From contig NZ_JAPJZK010000001.1 of assembly GCF_026309355.1 (NCBI RefSeq), positions 4,794,501 through 4,858,500 on the forward strand: DNA of 64,000 nt, given 5' to 3'. The translations under genes and the position numbers were made by a program. Below, piece by piece: positions 1-8,860 of the stretch (positions are counted from its first letter, which is position 1; each line of letters begins with the position of its first letter). The notes below the pieces were generated by a model, which saw only the letters and a list, made by a program, of their open reading frames with translations, made no database searches and was not told where the DNA came from. Source of the stretch: Spartinivicinus marinus. Its GTDB lineage: Bacteria > Pseudomonadota > Gammaproteobacteria > Pseudomonadales > Zooshikellaceae.

Positions 1-189
1 GACAAAGAGCCAATGATCGACCCCTATGAAATGCGGCAAATGCTGGAGCAACAAGTCGACTTAATTATTGATGGTGGTTACTGTGGTATGGAGGCAACAA
101 CTGTTATCTCAATGCTGGATGATGTGCCTGAGATATTGCGTGAAGGCAAGGGTGATCCATCGCCTTTTAAGGAGCCCTCAGCTGCATAA
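1..189 (+). CDS. YciO/Sua5/YrdC-family protein, C-terminal end (partial)
   Basis: Frame 1 is open from the window edge to the TAA at 187-189 and gives 62 residues. The stretch DPYEMRQMLEQQVDLIIDGG followed by a Thr-Thr-Val segment and REGKGDPSPF matches the C-terminal end I remember for YciO-type proteins of the Sua5/YrdC fold, relatives of threonylcarbamoyl-adenylate synthase. The start and the nucleotide-binding core lie outside the window. Its position upstream of scpA-scpB-rluB agrees with the usual neighbourhood of yciO-like genes in Pseudomonas-type genomes. Family membership is likely; activity on tRNA cannot be judged, because YciO proteins differ from TsaC in function. Confidence 0.75.
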   Translation, partial: DKEPMIDPYEMRQMLEQQVDLIIDGGYCGMEATTVISMLDDVPEILREGKGDPSPFKEPSAA

Positions 190-235
190 TTTAAAAGCCC
201 TCAGCTGCTTAGTTTGTTTGAAAGCCCTTAGCTGC
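173..235 (+). repeat. Three short direct repeats at the end of the yciO-like gene
   Basis: The 13-base unit AGCCCTCAGCTGC occurs at 173-185 and 196-208, and with one change (AGCCCTTAGCTGC) at 223-235. The first copy encodes the last residues of the upstream protein; the other two lie past its stop codon. Each unit contains the palindrome CAGCTG or TAGCTG. The spacing is irregular (23 and 27 bases between starts) and no T-tract terminator follows. It may be a local duplication that moved the stop codon, or a protein-binding array; the sequence does not decide. Confidence 0.7.
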
Positions 236-349
236 ACTGCATATGAAAAGATTGGGTTGCTTAGCTGATAAAATGCTCAACGTTTTACCTCTACAATACT
301 TTAATGGTTTGGTCGTTTGGGTTTGGTTGTTTGATAGTAGAACCGTCTG

Positions 350-1324
350 ATGAATAAACAGGTTGATCTTTCTACAGCTGATGAAACAGTAGACGAATTG
401 GTTGCTGTTGTTGATGCAGATGAAACAGTGGTTGCAGCAGAGCAGGCTGAAGCGGTTGTTGATACTGACACAACAGATCAGGAAGGCGTTAAGCGCCGGT
501 TTCGTCAGCACAATCAACAACAAGAGCTGCCTTTTGCGGTTATACAAGGTAAGCCTGTTACTGAAATACCACAGGACTTGTATATTCCACCTGATGCCCT
601 AGAAGTTTTCTTGGAGGCATTTGAAGGTCCCCTGGATTTATTGTTATACCTCATTAAACGGCAGAACATGGATGTATTGGAAATCTGTGTGGCAGATATT
701 ACCCGGCAGTACATGGACTATGTGGAGTTAATGAAGGCAGTCCAGTTTGAGTTGGCAGCAGAATATCTTGTGATGGCAGCAATGCTGGCTGAAATTAAGT
801 CCAGAATGCTATTGCCCCGCACTGAAACCGTAGAGGAGGAAGAGGAAGCAGATCCTCGTGCAGAATTAATTCGTCGTTTATTAGAGTACGAACGGTTTAA
901 AAAAGCAGCTGAAGACTTAGATAACTTACCAAGAGAAGGTCGAGATTATTATCCAGTGTCTGCTTCACCACCAACCATTGTGGCCGAAAAGCAGCATCCA
1001 GATGTTGACCTTAAAGAAATACTGCTTGCATTGTCTGGTGTACTAAAGCGGGCAGAACTATCGGAAAATCACCAAATAGAGCAAGAAGCCCTCTCAACTC
1101 GAGAGCGAATGACCCAAGTATTGAGTATGTTATCAGCAGACTCATTTACACCCTTTGTTTCCTTGTTCAAAGTTGAAGAAGGCAGGCTAGGGGTAGTAGT
1201 GACATTTTTAGCGGTTATGGAGCTAATCAAAGAGTCACTTGTAGAAATTGTCCAAACCGAGCCATTTGCTCCCATTCATGTTAAAGCGAAGGCAGTTCAT
1301 GATGACGGAACAACCAGCGATTAA
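350..1324 (+). CDS. scpA: Segregation and condensation protein A
   Basis: ScpA is the kleisin subunit that bridges the SMC dimer and recruits ScpB for chromosome organisation and segregation. The 324-residue product has the kleisin N-terminal signature FEGPLDLLLYLIKRQ at about residues 91-105, preceded by the PQDLYIPPDALEVFLEAF segment typical of pseudomonad ScpA, and a winged-helix-like C-terminus. The first 55 residues are an Asp/Glu/Val-rich extension of low complexity that conserved ScpA proteins lack, so translation could begin further in, but no better start with a ribosome site is seen. It overlaps scpB by 23 bases, which suggests coupled translation. The assignment is secure; the start is less so. 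Confidence 0.93.
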   Translation: MNKQVDLSTADETVDELVAVVDADETVVAAEQAEAVVDTDTTDQEGVKRRFRQHNQQQELPFAVIQGKPVTEIPQDLYIPPDALEVFLEAFEGPLDLLLYLIKRQNMDVLEICVADITRQYMDYVELMKAVQFELAAEYLVMAAMLAEIKSRMLLPRTETVEEEEEADPRAELIRRLLEYERFKKAAEDLDNLPREGRDYYPVSASPPTIVAEKQHPDVDLKEILLALSGVLKRAELSENHQIEQEALSTRERMTQVLSMLSADSFTPFVSLFKVEEGRLGVVVTFLAVMELIKESLVEIVQTEPFAPIHVKAKAVHDDGTTSD

Positions 1325-2867
1325 ATTAGCCAATATTATTGAAGCTGCTTTGTTAGCTTCTAATAAGCCATTAAACCTGGAACAAATGCGACAGTTGTTT
1401 CCTGAAGAAGCTGGGCCAAGCAAAGAAGAAATTCAGCAGGCACTGATTGATATTGCTGCTGCTTGTGACGGACGGGGCTTTGAATTAAAGGAAGTGGCCA
1501 GTGGCTATCGTTTTCAGATACGTCAGGAAATGGCACCTTGGGTAGGTAAGCTGTGGGAAGAAAAACCTCAGCGATATACCCGTGCTTTACTAGAAACATT
1601 GGCTCTGGTTGCTTATCGACAGCCAGTGACTCGTGCGGAAATTGAAGAAATTCGAGGGGTCAGTGTTAGCTCTTCTATAATGAAAACGCTATTGGAGCGA
1701 GAGTGGGTGCGTATTGTGGGTTATCGTGATGTGCCTGGCAGACCTGCGATGTATGCGACTACACGACAGTTTCTAGATTACTTTAGCTTAACCAATTTAG
1801 ACGAGCTACCCCCACTTTCTGAGTTACAGGATATTGAAAAAGCCAATCAAGAATTGGCGCTTGAAGAAGGTGACGAGGCTGTTACTAGTGTGATTTCCGA
1901 CACTTTAAGCTCAACTGATTCGCCAGCTGAAGCTGGAGCTGAATCGTTAGAAGCAGAGTCTGAAGAGGTAGATGAAGAAGCGCTTTTCCAAGAAATTGAG
2001 GAAATGCAAAAAGATCTACCAGAAGACTTTATTGATCCAGCTAAGCTTGAGCCAGAAGAACTGGCTGCTCTAGAAGAAAAGCAGCAATCAGACCCTGAAG
2101 AAGAAGCCTCAAAAGAAGCAGAAGATACGGCTCTTTCTCCTGTTGATGCTGAACAGATTGAAACTGCTGAAGACACTGAAACGGATGATACATCGCTGAT
2201 CCAGGCAGGTATACCACAAGAAGAGTATGAAGCAGCAGAGGTTGCAGACATTGCTGTTACCGATTCAAGCAGTGATGAGCCAGCCACAAATAAAGATGAG
2301 CTTGCTATCAATAGTGATGTGCAAGCTGGTGATGATGTAACTGTGGACACTATTGCAGCCGATGTAATCGAAGATGCTGAGTTAGCTGGGTTGACCTCGC
2401 TGTTTGATGATGTGTCTGCTGACTCCCCAGAACCAGTTGTCAGTGAGCTAGAAGCAATTGCCAGTGAGCTAGAAGCAATGGATGAGCAGGAGAGGGAAGA
2501 GCTGGTTGTTGAGCCTGATGCTGATGAATTCAATGATATTCAAACGAGTAACAACACGACTAATGCAAGTAATAGCACTGATAATGATAGTGCAACCCAG
2601 TTATCGCAAGATACTGATCTAGTAGAGCAAGCAACTTTCATGGCTGATGAAGAGGAAGATAGTGGTACAGCTGAAGTTGTTACAACTATCACTAGTACAG
2701 ATTCAGAACCTGCTGATCATATGGCGGCAGATGTGTTGGCAACTGAGCTACTGACAAGCTCGGCAGACACGGTTATTCCCTCTATATTTCAGGATGAGAC
2801 TGAAACTGACCATACTCCGTCAGATGAGTCGCTAGCTACTCGCTCTTCTGATTCCCAAGACTCCTAA
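1302..2867 (+). CDS. scpB: Segregation and condensation protein B with very long acidic tail
   Basis: ScpB binds the ScpA kleisin as a dimer of tandem winged-helix domains. Residues 1 to about 180 carry the family core, including LETLALVAYRQPVTRAEIEE and the RGVSVSSSIMKTL stretch. The rest, about 340 residues, is a low-complexity tail dominated by Glu, Asp, Ala, Ser and Thr, with an internal duplication of the SELEAIA/SELEAMD unit near 2440-2480. Typical ScpB proteins are around 180-300 residues, so this 521-residue form is unusually long. Start: ATG at 1302 (or the adjacent ATG at 1299), with GAAGG at 1288-1292. An upstream in-frame start at 1248 lies deep inside scpA and lacks a ribosome site. 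The tail is uninterrupted, so it is not a frameshift product. Confidence 0.92.
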   Translation: MTEQPAIKLANIIEAALLASNKPLNLEQMRQLFPEEAGPSKEEIQQALIDIAAACDGRGFELKEVASGYRFQIRQEMAPWVGKLWEEKPQRYTRALLETLALVAYRQPVTRAEIEEIRGVSVSSSIMKTLLEREWVRIVGYRDVPGRPAMYATTRQFLDYFSLTNLDELPPLSELQDIEKANQELALEEGDEAVTSVISDTLSSTDSPAEAGAESLEAESEEVDEEALFQEIEEMQKDLPEDFIDPAKLEPEELAALEEKQQSDPEEEASKEAEDTALSPVDAEQIETAEDTETDDTSLIQAGIPQEEYEAAEVADIAVTDSSSDEPATNKDELAINSDVQAGDDVTVDTIAADVIEDAELAGLTSLFDDVSADSPEPVVSELEAIASELEAMDEQEREELVVEPDADEFNDIQTSNNTTNASNSTDNDSATQLSQDTDLVEQATFMADEEEDSGTAEVVTTITSTDSEPADHMAADVLATELLTSSADTVIPSIFQDETETDHTPSDESLATRSSDSQDS

Positions 2868-2888
2868 GTTAACTTAAGAATTACCTTG

Positions 2889-3785
2889 ATGACCACTGAT
2901 ACAACCCAATCTGAGCGTATCCAAAAAGCTTTATCCAGAGCAGGTGTTGGCTCACGCCGACAAATTGAAAAATGGATAGCTGAGCAGCGTATAACAGTAA
3001 ATGGTGTGCTAGCTGAGCTGGGCCAACGGATATCAACCAAGGATGATGTGAAGCTGGATGGCCAGCAGGTGAAAATATTGTCTGAGCAAGCGGGCTTGCG
3101 ACGGGTATTAATGTATAACAAGCCTGAAGGTGTGGTTTGTTCGCGACATGATCCGGAAGGTCGTCCTACAGTATTTGATCGTTTACCTCCACTTAAAGGT
3201 GAGCGCTGGATTGCGATTGGCCGGCTGGATATTAATACCTCAGGTTTGTTGTTGTTTACAACGGATGGAGAGTTAGCTAATCGATTGATGCATCCGTCTC
3301 ATCAAGTTGAGCGCGAATATGCAGTACGAGTCATGGGGGAAGTCACTCAAGAGACAACCACACAGCTATTTAATGGGGTTGAGCTGGAAGATGGGTTTGC
3401 CCGGTTTACAGATATTGTTGACTCTGGGGGGGAAGGCATCAACCACTGGTTCCATGTTGTGATTATGGAAGGTAGAAACCGCGAAGTTCGTCGCTTATGG
3501 GAATCTCAAGGGCTACAAGTGAGTCGGCTAAAGCGGGTGCGTTATGGTTCTGTCATTATGCCAAGTAATTTGCGGTTGGGGCGTTGGGAGTCTTTAGATC
3601 AACAGGCAGTAGATAAACTAGCTGATGCAGTTGGGTTATCACCAAAACCGGTGACACCACTCAACCCAAAACAGCAAGAGCAAGGTAAACGACTACAGCG
3701 GAAACGCCTAAAGCCAGAAGGGCGACCTAATAATAAAAAAGATACAAAGCCTAAAGCTAAGCATAAAACTACTCATAAGCGCTAA
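2889..3785 (+). CDS. rluB: 23S rRNA pseudouridine(2605) synthase
   Basis: RluB makes pseudouridine at position 2605 of 23S rRNA. An N-terminal S4 RNA-binding domain (residues about 8-65) is followed by the RsuA/RluB catalytic domain. The motif [19 protein letters not shown] contains the catalytic Asp at residue 114, and [11 protein letters not shown] lies further on. The last 45 residues form a Lys/Arg-rich tail, common in RluB of this group and probably RNA-binding. The gene follows scpB by 21 bases, the usual scpA-scpB-rluB order. ATG at 2889 is preferred over the TTG just before it; no strong Shine-Dalgarno sequence is visible. RluB rather than RluE or RluF is inferred from length, tail and context. 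Confidence 0.92.
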   Translation: MTTDTTQSERIQKALSRAGVGSRRQIEKWIAEQRITVNGVLAELGQRISTKDDVKLDGQQVKILSEQAGLRRVLMYNKPEGVVCSRHDPEGRPTVFDRLPPLKGERWIAIGRLDINTSGLLLFTTDGELANRLMHPSHQVEREYAVRVMGEVTQETTTQLFNGVELEDGFARFTDIVDSGGEGINHWFHVVIMEGRNREVRRLWESQGLQVSRLKRVRYGSVIMPSNLRLGRWESLDQQAVDKLADAVGLSPKPVTPLNPKQQEQGKRLQRKRLKPEGRPNNKKDTKPKAKHKTTHKR

Positions 3786-3820
3786 GCACCTTTTACTAAA
3801 AATAGACTGGGCCTTATCCC

Positions 3821-4744
3821 TTAGGCAATAGCACAGACTTTATTTCTGCCTTGATTTTTTGCTTGGTAGAGTGCTTTATCAGCACGTTCTAGCAAGCAGA
3901 AAATACTGTCTCCCTCGCCAAACATCGCAGTGCCAATACTAATAGTGACGGGAATAGACTGGCCGTCGTAATGGCACTGCATCGCTGCAATATTTTGCCG
4001 TAACCGTTCAGCAACGAGTTCTGCATTGATAAGGTCTGTTTTGGAAAGCAAAACGACAAACTCTTCTCCACCAAACCGAAAGGTCATATCAATATTTCTT
4101 AATGAGTATTGAAGGCAGTCAACGGTTTTTTTCAAAATATAATCACCAGCCGGGTGGCCATAGCTATCATTGATATTTTTAAAGTGGTCAATATCAATCA
4201 TTAGTAATGATAAAGGCTGCTTTTCACGGCGGCAGATATTTAGCTCCCGCTTAATGGCATTATCAAAGGCAATTCGGTTACCAGCCCCGGTTAATGCATC
4301 TTTTAACGCAGTGGTAACGGCAAGTTGATACTGAAGGGCATTACGCAAAGGGTAAACCAAGCAGCCTAGTAATGACTCAATATGAGCGAGCTCCTCCTCT
4401 TGAAATCGCTGTTGGCGGCGGAATGTAATCTCGCCAACAGCTTCATTGTCAGTAATCAGTCGATAGTTACAACTGTGATGACTTTGCTCACCTACTGATA
4501 CATTGATATTCAGTTCTTTGTGAATGTAGTTAAGTCCATGAATGGTGACATGGGTTTGAATCTCATGGAAAAAAACGGTAAGCACCCGTTCAACCTCAAG
4601 GCTGTTTTGCAGTCGATTCATGAGCCTGATTTTGAGTAGAAGCTGGCTTTCAGTAGAGTTTGGGTGTTTCCCTTTAGTTGGTAGGGGAGTGATTAACTTG
4701 ATGTTGCTGCTATTTGGCTTATCTGCTGCTGGCATTGACTGCAT
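3821..4744 (-). CDS. Diguanylate cyclase (GGDEF domain) with N-terminal sensory region
   Basis: This predicted enzyme makes cyclic di-GMP from two GTP. The C-terminal GGDEF domain has MIDIDHFKNINDSYGH at about 182-197 and the active-site motif GGEEF at 225-229. The allosteric inhibition site RxxD (RNID, 216-219) sits five residues before it, so product inhibition is likely retained. Residues 30-135 have no recognised motif; their length and position suit a small GAF-like sensor, but this is inference. No membrane segment or signal peptide is evident, so it should be cytoplasmic. It converges on rluB with a 35-base gap and is separated from yciK by about 400 bases, so it is probably transcribed alone. 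It may be an insertion into the otherwise conserved gene order. Confidence 0.9.
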   Translation of the reverse strand: MQSMPAADKPNSSNIKLITPLPTKGKHPNSTESQLLLKIRLMNRLQNSLEVERVLTVFFHEIQTHVTIHGLNYIHKELNINVSVGEQSHHSCNYRLITDNEAVGEITFRRQQRFQEEELAHIESLLGCLVYPLRNALQYQLAVTTALKDALTGAGNRIAFDNAIKRELNICRREKQPLSLLMIDIDHFKNINDSYGHPAGDYILKKTVDCLQYSLRNIDMTFRFGGEEFVVLLSKTDLINAELVAERLRQNIAAMQCHYDGQSIPVTISIGTAMFGEGDSIFCLLERADKALYQAKNQGRNKVCAIA

Positions 4745-5153
4745 TCGCGAACCCTTTGTGTAAAGCTTGTTTCCTTTTGATGTTATGTTGAAGTCTGTGC
4801 GATAACTGTGCCAAGCGCCCTATACTTTTGATAAATAACGTAAAAACAAGAACTTGTACTAAGTACCTAAAACGGTTGTTAGGTTGAGAAGAGGAATATT
4901 TTGACTGGTGTCAATTCTGTGGCTGGAAAAAATATTGAAATTATCGGCCTTGCCAATCTTTTGGCATAACTAAGGCAAATAGTTGCCTCAGTCGCTACCT
5001 CTTGTGACACCCTATTAAGAGTATTCTCTACTATTTTGTTGAGCCATAGTCCATTATTAATCAATCTAATAAAGAAAGTAATAATGTATTAACCCCGCTG
5101 AAGATTAAAAGCAAGTGATATCAGGGGGCTAAACTAGTGGTTACAGGAAGAGG
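4745..5153. other. Intergenic region upstream of the diguanylate cyclase
   Basis: No convincing gene is seen. The region should hold the promoter of the minus-strand cyclase and the transcript end of the minus-strand yciK operon. A six-base inverted repeat, ACCTAA at 4865-4870 and TTAGGT at 4879-4884, could form a small hairpin but has no T tract. An open frame at 4879-5064 has no recognisable protein character and is not called. Confidence 0.5.
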
Positions 5154-5894
5154 TTATTGAGCGTCAAATGCCTGACCGGTCACTTTTTGACTGTCTGAGC
5201 CGAGCAAATACAGATAGACATTCATAATCTCTTCTGGAGCTGGTAACTGTTCGGGGTTTTCGGCTGGGTAAGCCTGAGCACGCATATGGGTCCGTGTGGC
5301 TCCAGGGTTGATGGTGTTGACACGGACAGGACCAATACCTTCTTCTTCATCGGCCAGTGTCTGCATCATACCTTCGGTAGCAAATTTAGAAATAGCATAG
5401 GCCCCCCAGTGTGCTCTGCCTTTTCGACCCACTGAAGAGGAGGTGAAAACAACAGAAGCATCTGAAGACTTGTGTAGTAAAGGCAGTAACGCTTGAGTCA
5501 TTAAAAAGGGCGCATTCAAATTAACCTGCATGACTTTATACCAAGTTTCAATATCATACTGGCTAAGGGGGCTTAGGTTACCCAGTAAACTGGCATTGTG
5601 CAGCAGGCCATCCAATCGGCCAAACTCTTTTTCGATGGTGCTGGCTAAGTCATCGTAGTCTTTAGGGCTGGCACCTTCAAGATTCATGGGGTAAATAGCA
5701 GGCTGAGGGCCACTTGAGGCTTCAATCTGATCGTAAACTTCTTCCAACTTCTTGGTCGTACGGCCTAGTAAAATAACGGTTGCACCGTGTTTAGCAAAGC
5801 TAATGGCAGCAGCCTTACCAATGCCATCGCCGGCACCAGTGACTAAAATAATACGGTCTTTTAACAGGTTTTCAGGTGCTTGATAGTCAAACAT
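5154..5894 (-). CDS. yciK: YciK-type short-chain dehydrogenase/reductase
   Basis: A 246-residue SDR oxidoreductase. The cofactor-binding TGAGDGIG motif is at 19-26, an HNAS motif (the NNAG equivalent) follows, and the catalytic YAISK pair lies near 165, with an upstream VVFTSSSVG segment supplying the Ser. The opening FDYQAPENLLKDRIILVTG is characteristic of YciK. The physiological substrate of YciK is not established to my knowledge. It starts 8 bases after the mupP stop codon, in the minus-strand order mtaD-ubiG-mupP-yciK that I know from Pseudomonas, so co-transcription is likely. Family assignment is firm; the reaction is unknown. Confidence 0.88.
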   Translation of the reverse strand: MFDYQAPENLLKDRIILVTGAGDGIGKAAAISFAKHGATVILLGRTTKKLEEVYDQIEASSGPQPAIYPMNLEGASPKDYDDLASTIEKEFGRLDGLLHNASLLGNLSPLSQYDIETWYKVMQVNLNAPFLMTQALLPLLHKSSDASVVFTSSSVGRKGRAHWGAYAISKFATEGMMQTLADEEEGIGPVRVNTINPGATRTHMRAQAYPAENPEQLPAPEEIMNVYLYLLGSDSQKVTGQAFDAQ

Positions 5895-5902
5895 ATATTT
5901 CG

Positions 5903-6595
5903 TTAGGGCTCTTGGGTTGTTCGTTGCCAGTTAAGTTCTTCCAGCCAAGTTAGCAGCAAATCGGCACTGCTAATGGCGTGATCAGCTTGCCATTGGGCAA
6001 TGTCATGGTCTGCTGTTACATAGCCATAGCTGGCGGCTACTGTCAGCATACCGGCGGAGTTGCCAGCAGTAATGTCTCTTTGATGGTCTCCCACATACAC
6101 TACGTGATATGGATCAACCTTTAGCTTGTGGCAGGCTAATAATAATGGCTCTGGGTCTGGTTTGGTATTTTTTACATGCTCGGGGCAAATCGTGACACTG
6201 GTTCGGGATGACAGCGCCATATTTTCCAATAGTCGCTCCGTGAGATACCAAGGTTTATTTGTTACCACGCCCCAGGGGATGGATTTTTGTTCAAGGGTAT
6301 CAAGCAGCTTGGAAATGCCAGGAAACAACTGAGCTTTTTTCCCAATGGTTTGGTAATACAGCTCAAGTAACTCGCTTCTTGCTTGAGTAAATTCAGGATG
6401 GTCTTCTCTAAGCGAAAGGGCTAGCTGTACCAGTGCTTTTGCACCATTAGATACTTCGTTGCGGATAGCCTGTTCGGTAAGCGCTGGTAAGCCCCCCTGT
6501 GCTCTTAACTGATTAATGGGCTGCACAAAATCAGGGGCAGTATCTACCAGGGTGCCATCAAGATCAAAAAGTATTGCAGTGAGTGGGTATGGCAT
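5903..6595 (-). CDS. mupP: HAD phosphatase, N-acetylmuramic acid 6-phosphate phosphatase (MupP-type)
   Basis: MupP dephosphorylates MurNAc-6-phosphate in the peptidoglycan recycling route that bypasses de novo synthesis. The 230-residue protein begins with the HAD motif FDLDGTLVDT (nucleophile Asp11, acid/base Asp13), has the VVTNKPWYLTERLL motif and ends the fold with YVGDHQRDITAGNSAG. Start: the ATG at 6595 has a clear GGGGAG ribosome site about 8 bases upstream; an earlier in-frame ATG at 6619 would place that site inside the gene. The position between ubiG and the yciK-like SDR is that of Pseudomonas mupP, which is why MupP is preferred over phosphoglycolate phosphatase (Gph), a close relative that cannot be excluded by motifs alone. 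Confidence 0.85.
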   Translation of the reverse strand: MPYPLTAILFDLDGTLVDTAPDFVQPINQLRAQGGLPALTEQAIRNEVSNGAKALVQLALSLREDHPEFTQARSELLELYYQTIGKKAQLFPGISKLLDTLEQKSIPWGVVTNKPWYLTERLLENMALSSRTSVTICPEHVKNTKPDPEPLLLACHKLKVDPYHVVYVGDHQRDITAGNSAGMLTVAASYGYVTADHDIAQWQADHAISSADLLLTWLEELNWQRTTQEP

Positions 6596-6643
6596 AGAAA
6601 ACTCTCCCCTAATTAACACCCTATGCTTATATAACGAAAAGAC

Positions 6644-7357
6644 TTAATGTTGGTCTTTGGTGACATGGACTAAATAGTTGACATCCACATCATCACTTAA
6701 TTTAAAAACTTTAGTAATGGGGTTGTAGGCCATTCCTTTAATATGACTGACTGTTAACCCACACTGTCTTGCCCAGCCAGCTAACTCAGAAGGCTTAATA
6801 AATTTATCATAGTCGTGAGTACCTTTTGGTAGCATCTTGAGAATGTACTCGGCGCCAATCACCGCTAAAGCATAGGCTTTGGGGTTACGATTTATGGTCG
6901 AGAAAAACAAGTGGCCGCCTGGCTTAACCAATTGGCTACATGCTTCTATCACTGAGATGGGGTGAGGAACATGCTCAAGCATTTCCATGCAGGTCACTAT
7001 ATCAAAAGTGTCAGGCTGTTGGGCCGCTAAGCCTTCAGCCGTTATTTGCTGGTAGTCAACTTTTACCCCAGACTCTAGCCCATGGAGTTTGGCTACGGTT
7101 AAGGGCTCTTCCCCCATATCAATTCCCGTTACCTGTGCACCACGCAGGGCCATTGCTTCAGATAAAATACCACCACCGCAGCCAATATCGACGACTTTTT
7201 GCTCTGCTAGGTTAACAAATTGCTCTATAAAGCTAAGACGTAATGGGTTTATGTCATGTAACGGCTTAAACTCGCTGGACTTGTCCCACCAGCGATGGGC
7301 CAGTGCTTCAAATTTAGCAATTTCTTGAGGGTCGACATTGGTGTGTTCAGTGGCCAT
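6644..7357 (-). CDS. ubiG: Ubiquinone biosynthesis O-methyltransferase
   Basis: UbiG carries out both O-methylation steps of ubiquinone synthesis using S-adenosylmethionine. At 237 residues it has the expected length. The segment [20 protein letters not shown] is a UbiG hallmark, the SAM-binding motif [16 protein letters not shown] is at 55-70, and [10 protein letters not shown] is the post-II motif. It lies 24 bases after mtaD and 48 bases before mupP on the same strand, so the four genes probably form one operon. This is a confident assignment with no irregularities. Confidence 0.96.
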   Translation of the reverse strand: MATEHTNVDPQEIAKFEALAHRWWDKSSEFKPLHDINPLRLSFIEQFVNLAEQKVVDIGCGGGILSEAMALRGAQVTGIDMGEEPLTVAKLHGLESGVKVDYQQITAEGLAAQQPDTFDIVTCMEMLEHVPHPISVIEACSQLVKPGGHLFFSTINRNPKAYALAVIGAEYILKMLPKGTHDYDKFIKPSELAGWARQCGLTVSHIKGMAYNPITKVFKLSDDVDVNYLVHVTKDQH

Positions 7358-7381
7358 AGATACAGTCTTAGTTTGGTTAAG

Positions 7382-8716
7382 TTAGGCTTGAGCAGAGAGA
7401 ATGCGGGATTTCCAGTCAGCGACCAGCTGCTTGATTTCATCGATATCCAGGGTAGTAAGCTCTCTGTTATCAAGTACAAGTTTGCCATTGACCCATACAT
7501 GAGAGACTTGGCGACTACTAGCAGTATAAACAAGTTGCGAAACTGGGTTATACAAAGGTAGGTTTTCTAAGTCGTCTAAACGAACGGCTGCAATATCCGC
7601 TGCCTTACCTGGCTCCAAACTACCAGTAGTATCATCAATACCTAATGCCTTGGCGCCATTGAGAGTAGCCATTTTCAGTGCTTCGTAAGCTGATACCGCT
7701 TCTGCATCCTGGTGTACAGCCTTGGCTAGAATCGCGGCGGTACGCATTTCACCGATCATATCCAGGTCGTTATTACTGGCAGCACCATCGGTACCTAAGG
7801 CGACATTAACACCCGCTTTTCGTAATTTATCAATGGGGCTAAAGCCACTGGCCAGTTTTAAATTAGATTCAGGACAGTGAACAATATGACTGCCATATTG
7901 CTGCAGCAGCGCAATATCACTGTCATCAATCTGGGTCATATGCACACACTGTAGTCTTGAACTGAGTAACCCTAAATCGGCAAGGCGCTGCATTGGGCGC
8001 TTACCATGAAGTTTGATGCCTTCTTCTACCTCATGAGCCGTTTCATGAATATGCATTTGCACCATTGCATTCATGTCTGCAGAGAGTTGCGCAATCTTTT
8101 CGATTGGTGCATCGGATACGGTATAGGGGGCATGGGGACCAAAAGCAATATCTACCAGTTCGGCTTGTTTAAACTGCTTGTAAACGGCAAGCCCTTTATT
8201 GAAGTACTCATCATGGTTTTGTGCCCAGCTGGTGGGGAAGTCCATGATAGGGAAAGTAATTTGTGCACGGATATTGGCATCAATGGCTACTTGTGCTGCT
8301 GTATCAGGAAAGAAGTACATGTCACTGTACGTGGTAGTGCCACAGCGTAGCATTTCAGCAATTGCCAGTTTGGTGCCATCACGAACAAAATCATCACACA
8401 CACAAGCTGCCTCAGCAGGCCAAATGTGGTCGTTGAGCCAGGTCATTAATGCTAGGTCATCAGCCTTACCCCTGAACAAGGTCATGGCAGCATGACCATG
8501 GGCATTGATTAGTCCTGGGATGACTGCATGAGCAGTTAAATCATAGTTATGCTTGGCTTGTAGCTGCTGCTTGGCTTCAGCGGTTGGCATAATGGCGGTG
8601 ATTTTACCGTTGGTAATGGCCACTGAGTGATCTTCAAGAATATCTTGGCTAGCATTGACTGGAATGACCCAGCCAGCATGAATGAGGGTATCGACCTGTT
8701 GAGTTGACTCAGACAT
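7382..8716 (-). CDS. mtaD: 5-methylthioadenosine/S-adenosylhomocysteine deaminase
   Basis: An amidohydrolase-superfamily deaminase of 444 residues that converts methylthioadenosine and/or S-adenosylhomocysteine to the inosine forms. Metal-binding motifs are visible in order: NAHGHAAM (HxH), GPHAPYTVSD, MHIHETAHEV and GTDGAASNN with the catalytic Asp. The TrzA/AtzA family shares these motifs, so the substrate is assigned from context: it faces mtnA, which handles the ribose-1-phosphate product of the same salvage route, across a 144-base divergent promoter region, exactly as in Pseudomonas. It heads the minus-strand set mtaD-ubiG-mupP-yciK. Confidence 0.88.
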   Translation of the reverse strand: MSESTQQVDTLIHAGWVIPVNASQDILEDHSVAITNGKITAIMPTAEAKQQLQAKHNYDLTAHAVIPGLINAHGHAAMTLFRGKADDLALMTWLNDHIWPAEAACVCDDFVRDGTKLAIAEMLRCGTTTYSDMYFFPDTAAQVAIDANIRAQITFPIMDFPTSWAQNHDEYFNKGLAVYKQFKQAELVDIAFGPHAPYTVSDAPIEKIAQLSADMNAMVQMHIHETAHEVEEGIKLHGKRPMQRLADLGLLSSRLQCVHMTQIDDSDIALLQQYGSHIVHCPESNLKLASGFSPIDKLRKAGVNVALGTDGAASNNDLDMIGEMRTAAILAKAVHQDAEAVSAYEALKMATLNGAKALGIDDTTGSLEPGKAADIAAVRLDDLENLPLYNPVSQLVYTASSRQVSHVWVNGKLVLDNRELTTLDIDEIKQLVADWKSRILSAQA

Positions 8717-8860
8717 AAATCACTTATTACCTTTCCTTAAAGTTATTTGGCGAGTATATAACGAATGTTAAATACTTTTCGAGGTTAGGTGGGTAATTAA
8801 TAAAAACGGGTTGGTTCTGTACTGTTTATCCCAAAATGACCATTAAAAGAAGGAGCGTTT

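Noticed and set aside
173-235. Three direct repeats as a CRISPR array
   Set aside because: Units are 13 bases with 10-14 base spacers, partly coding, and there are no cas genes.
1847-2533. A 228-residue open frame on the minus strand opposite the scpB tail
   Set aside because: It is almost pure Ser/Ala/Thr and mirrors the GAA/GAT/GCA-rich codons of the acidic tail; it has no ribosome site or motif.
3426-3432. G7 run in rluB as a phase-variation site
   Set aside because: rluB is a housekeeping gene with the frame intact; the run encodes ordinary Gly codons.
4879-5064. A 61-residue open frame upstream of the diguanylate cyclase
   Set aside because: No ribosome site, no motif, and a composition like the surrounding noncoding DNA.
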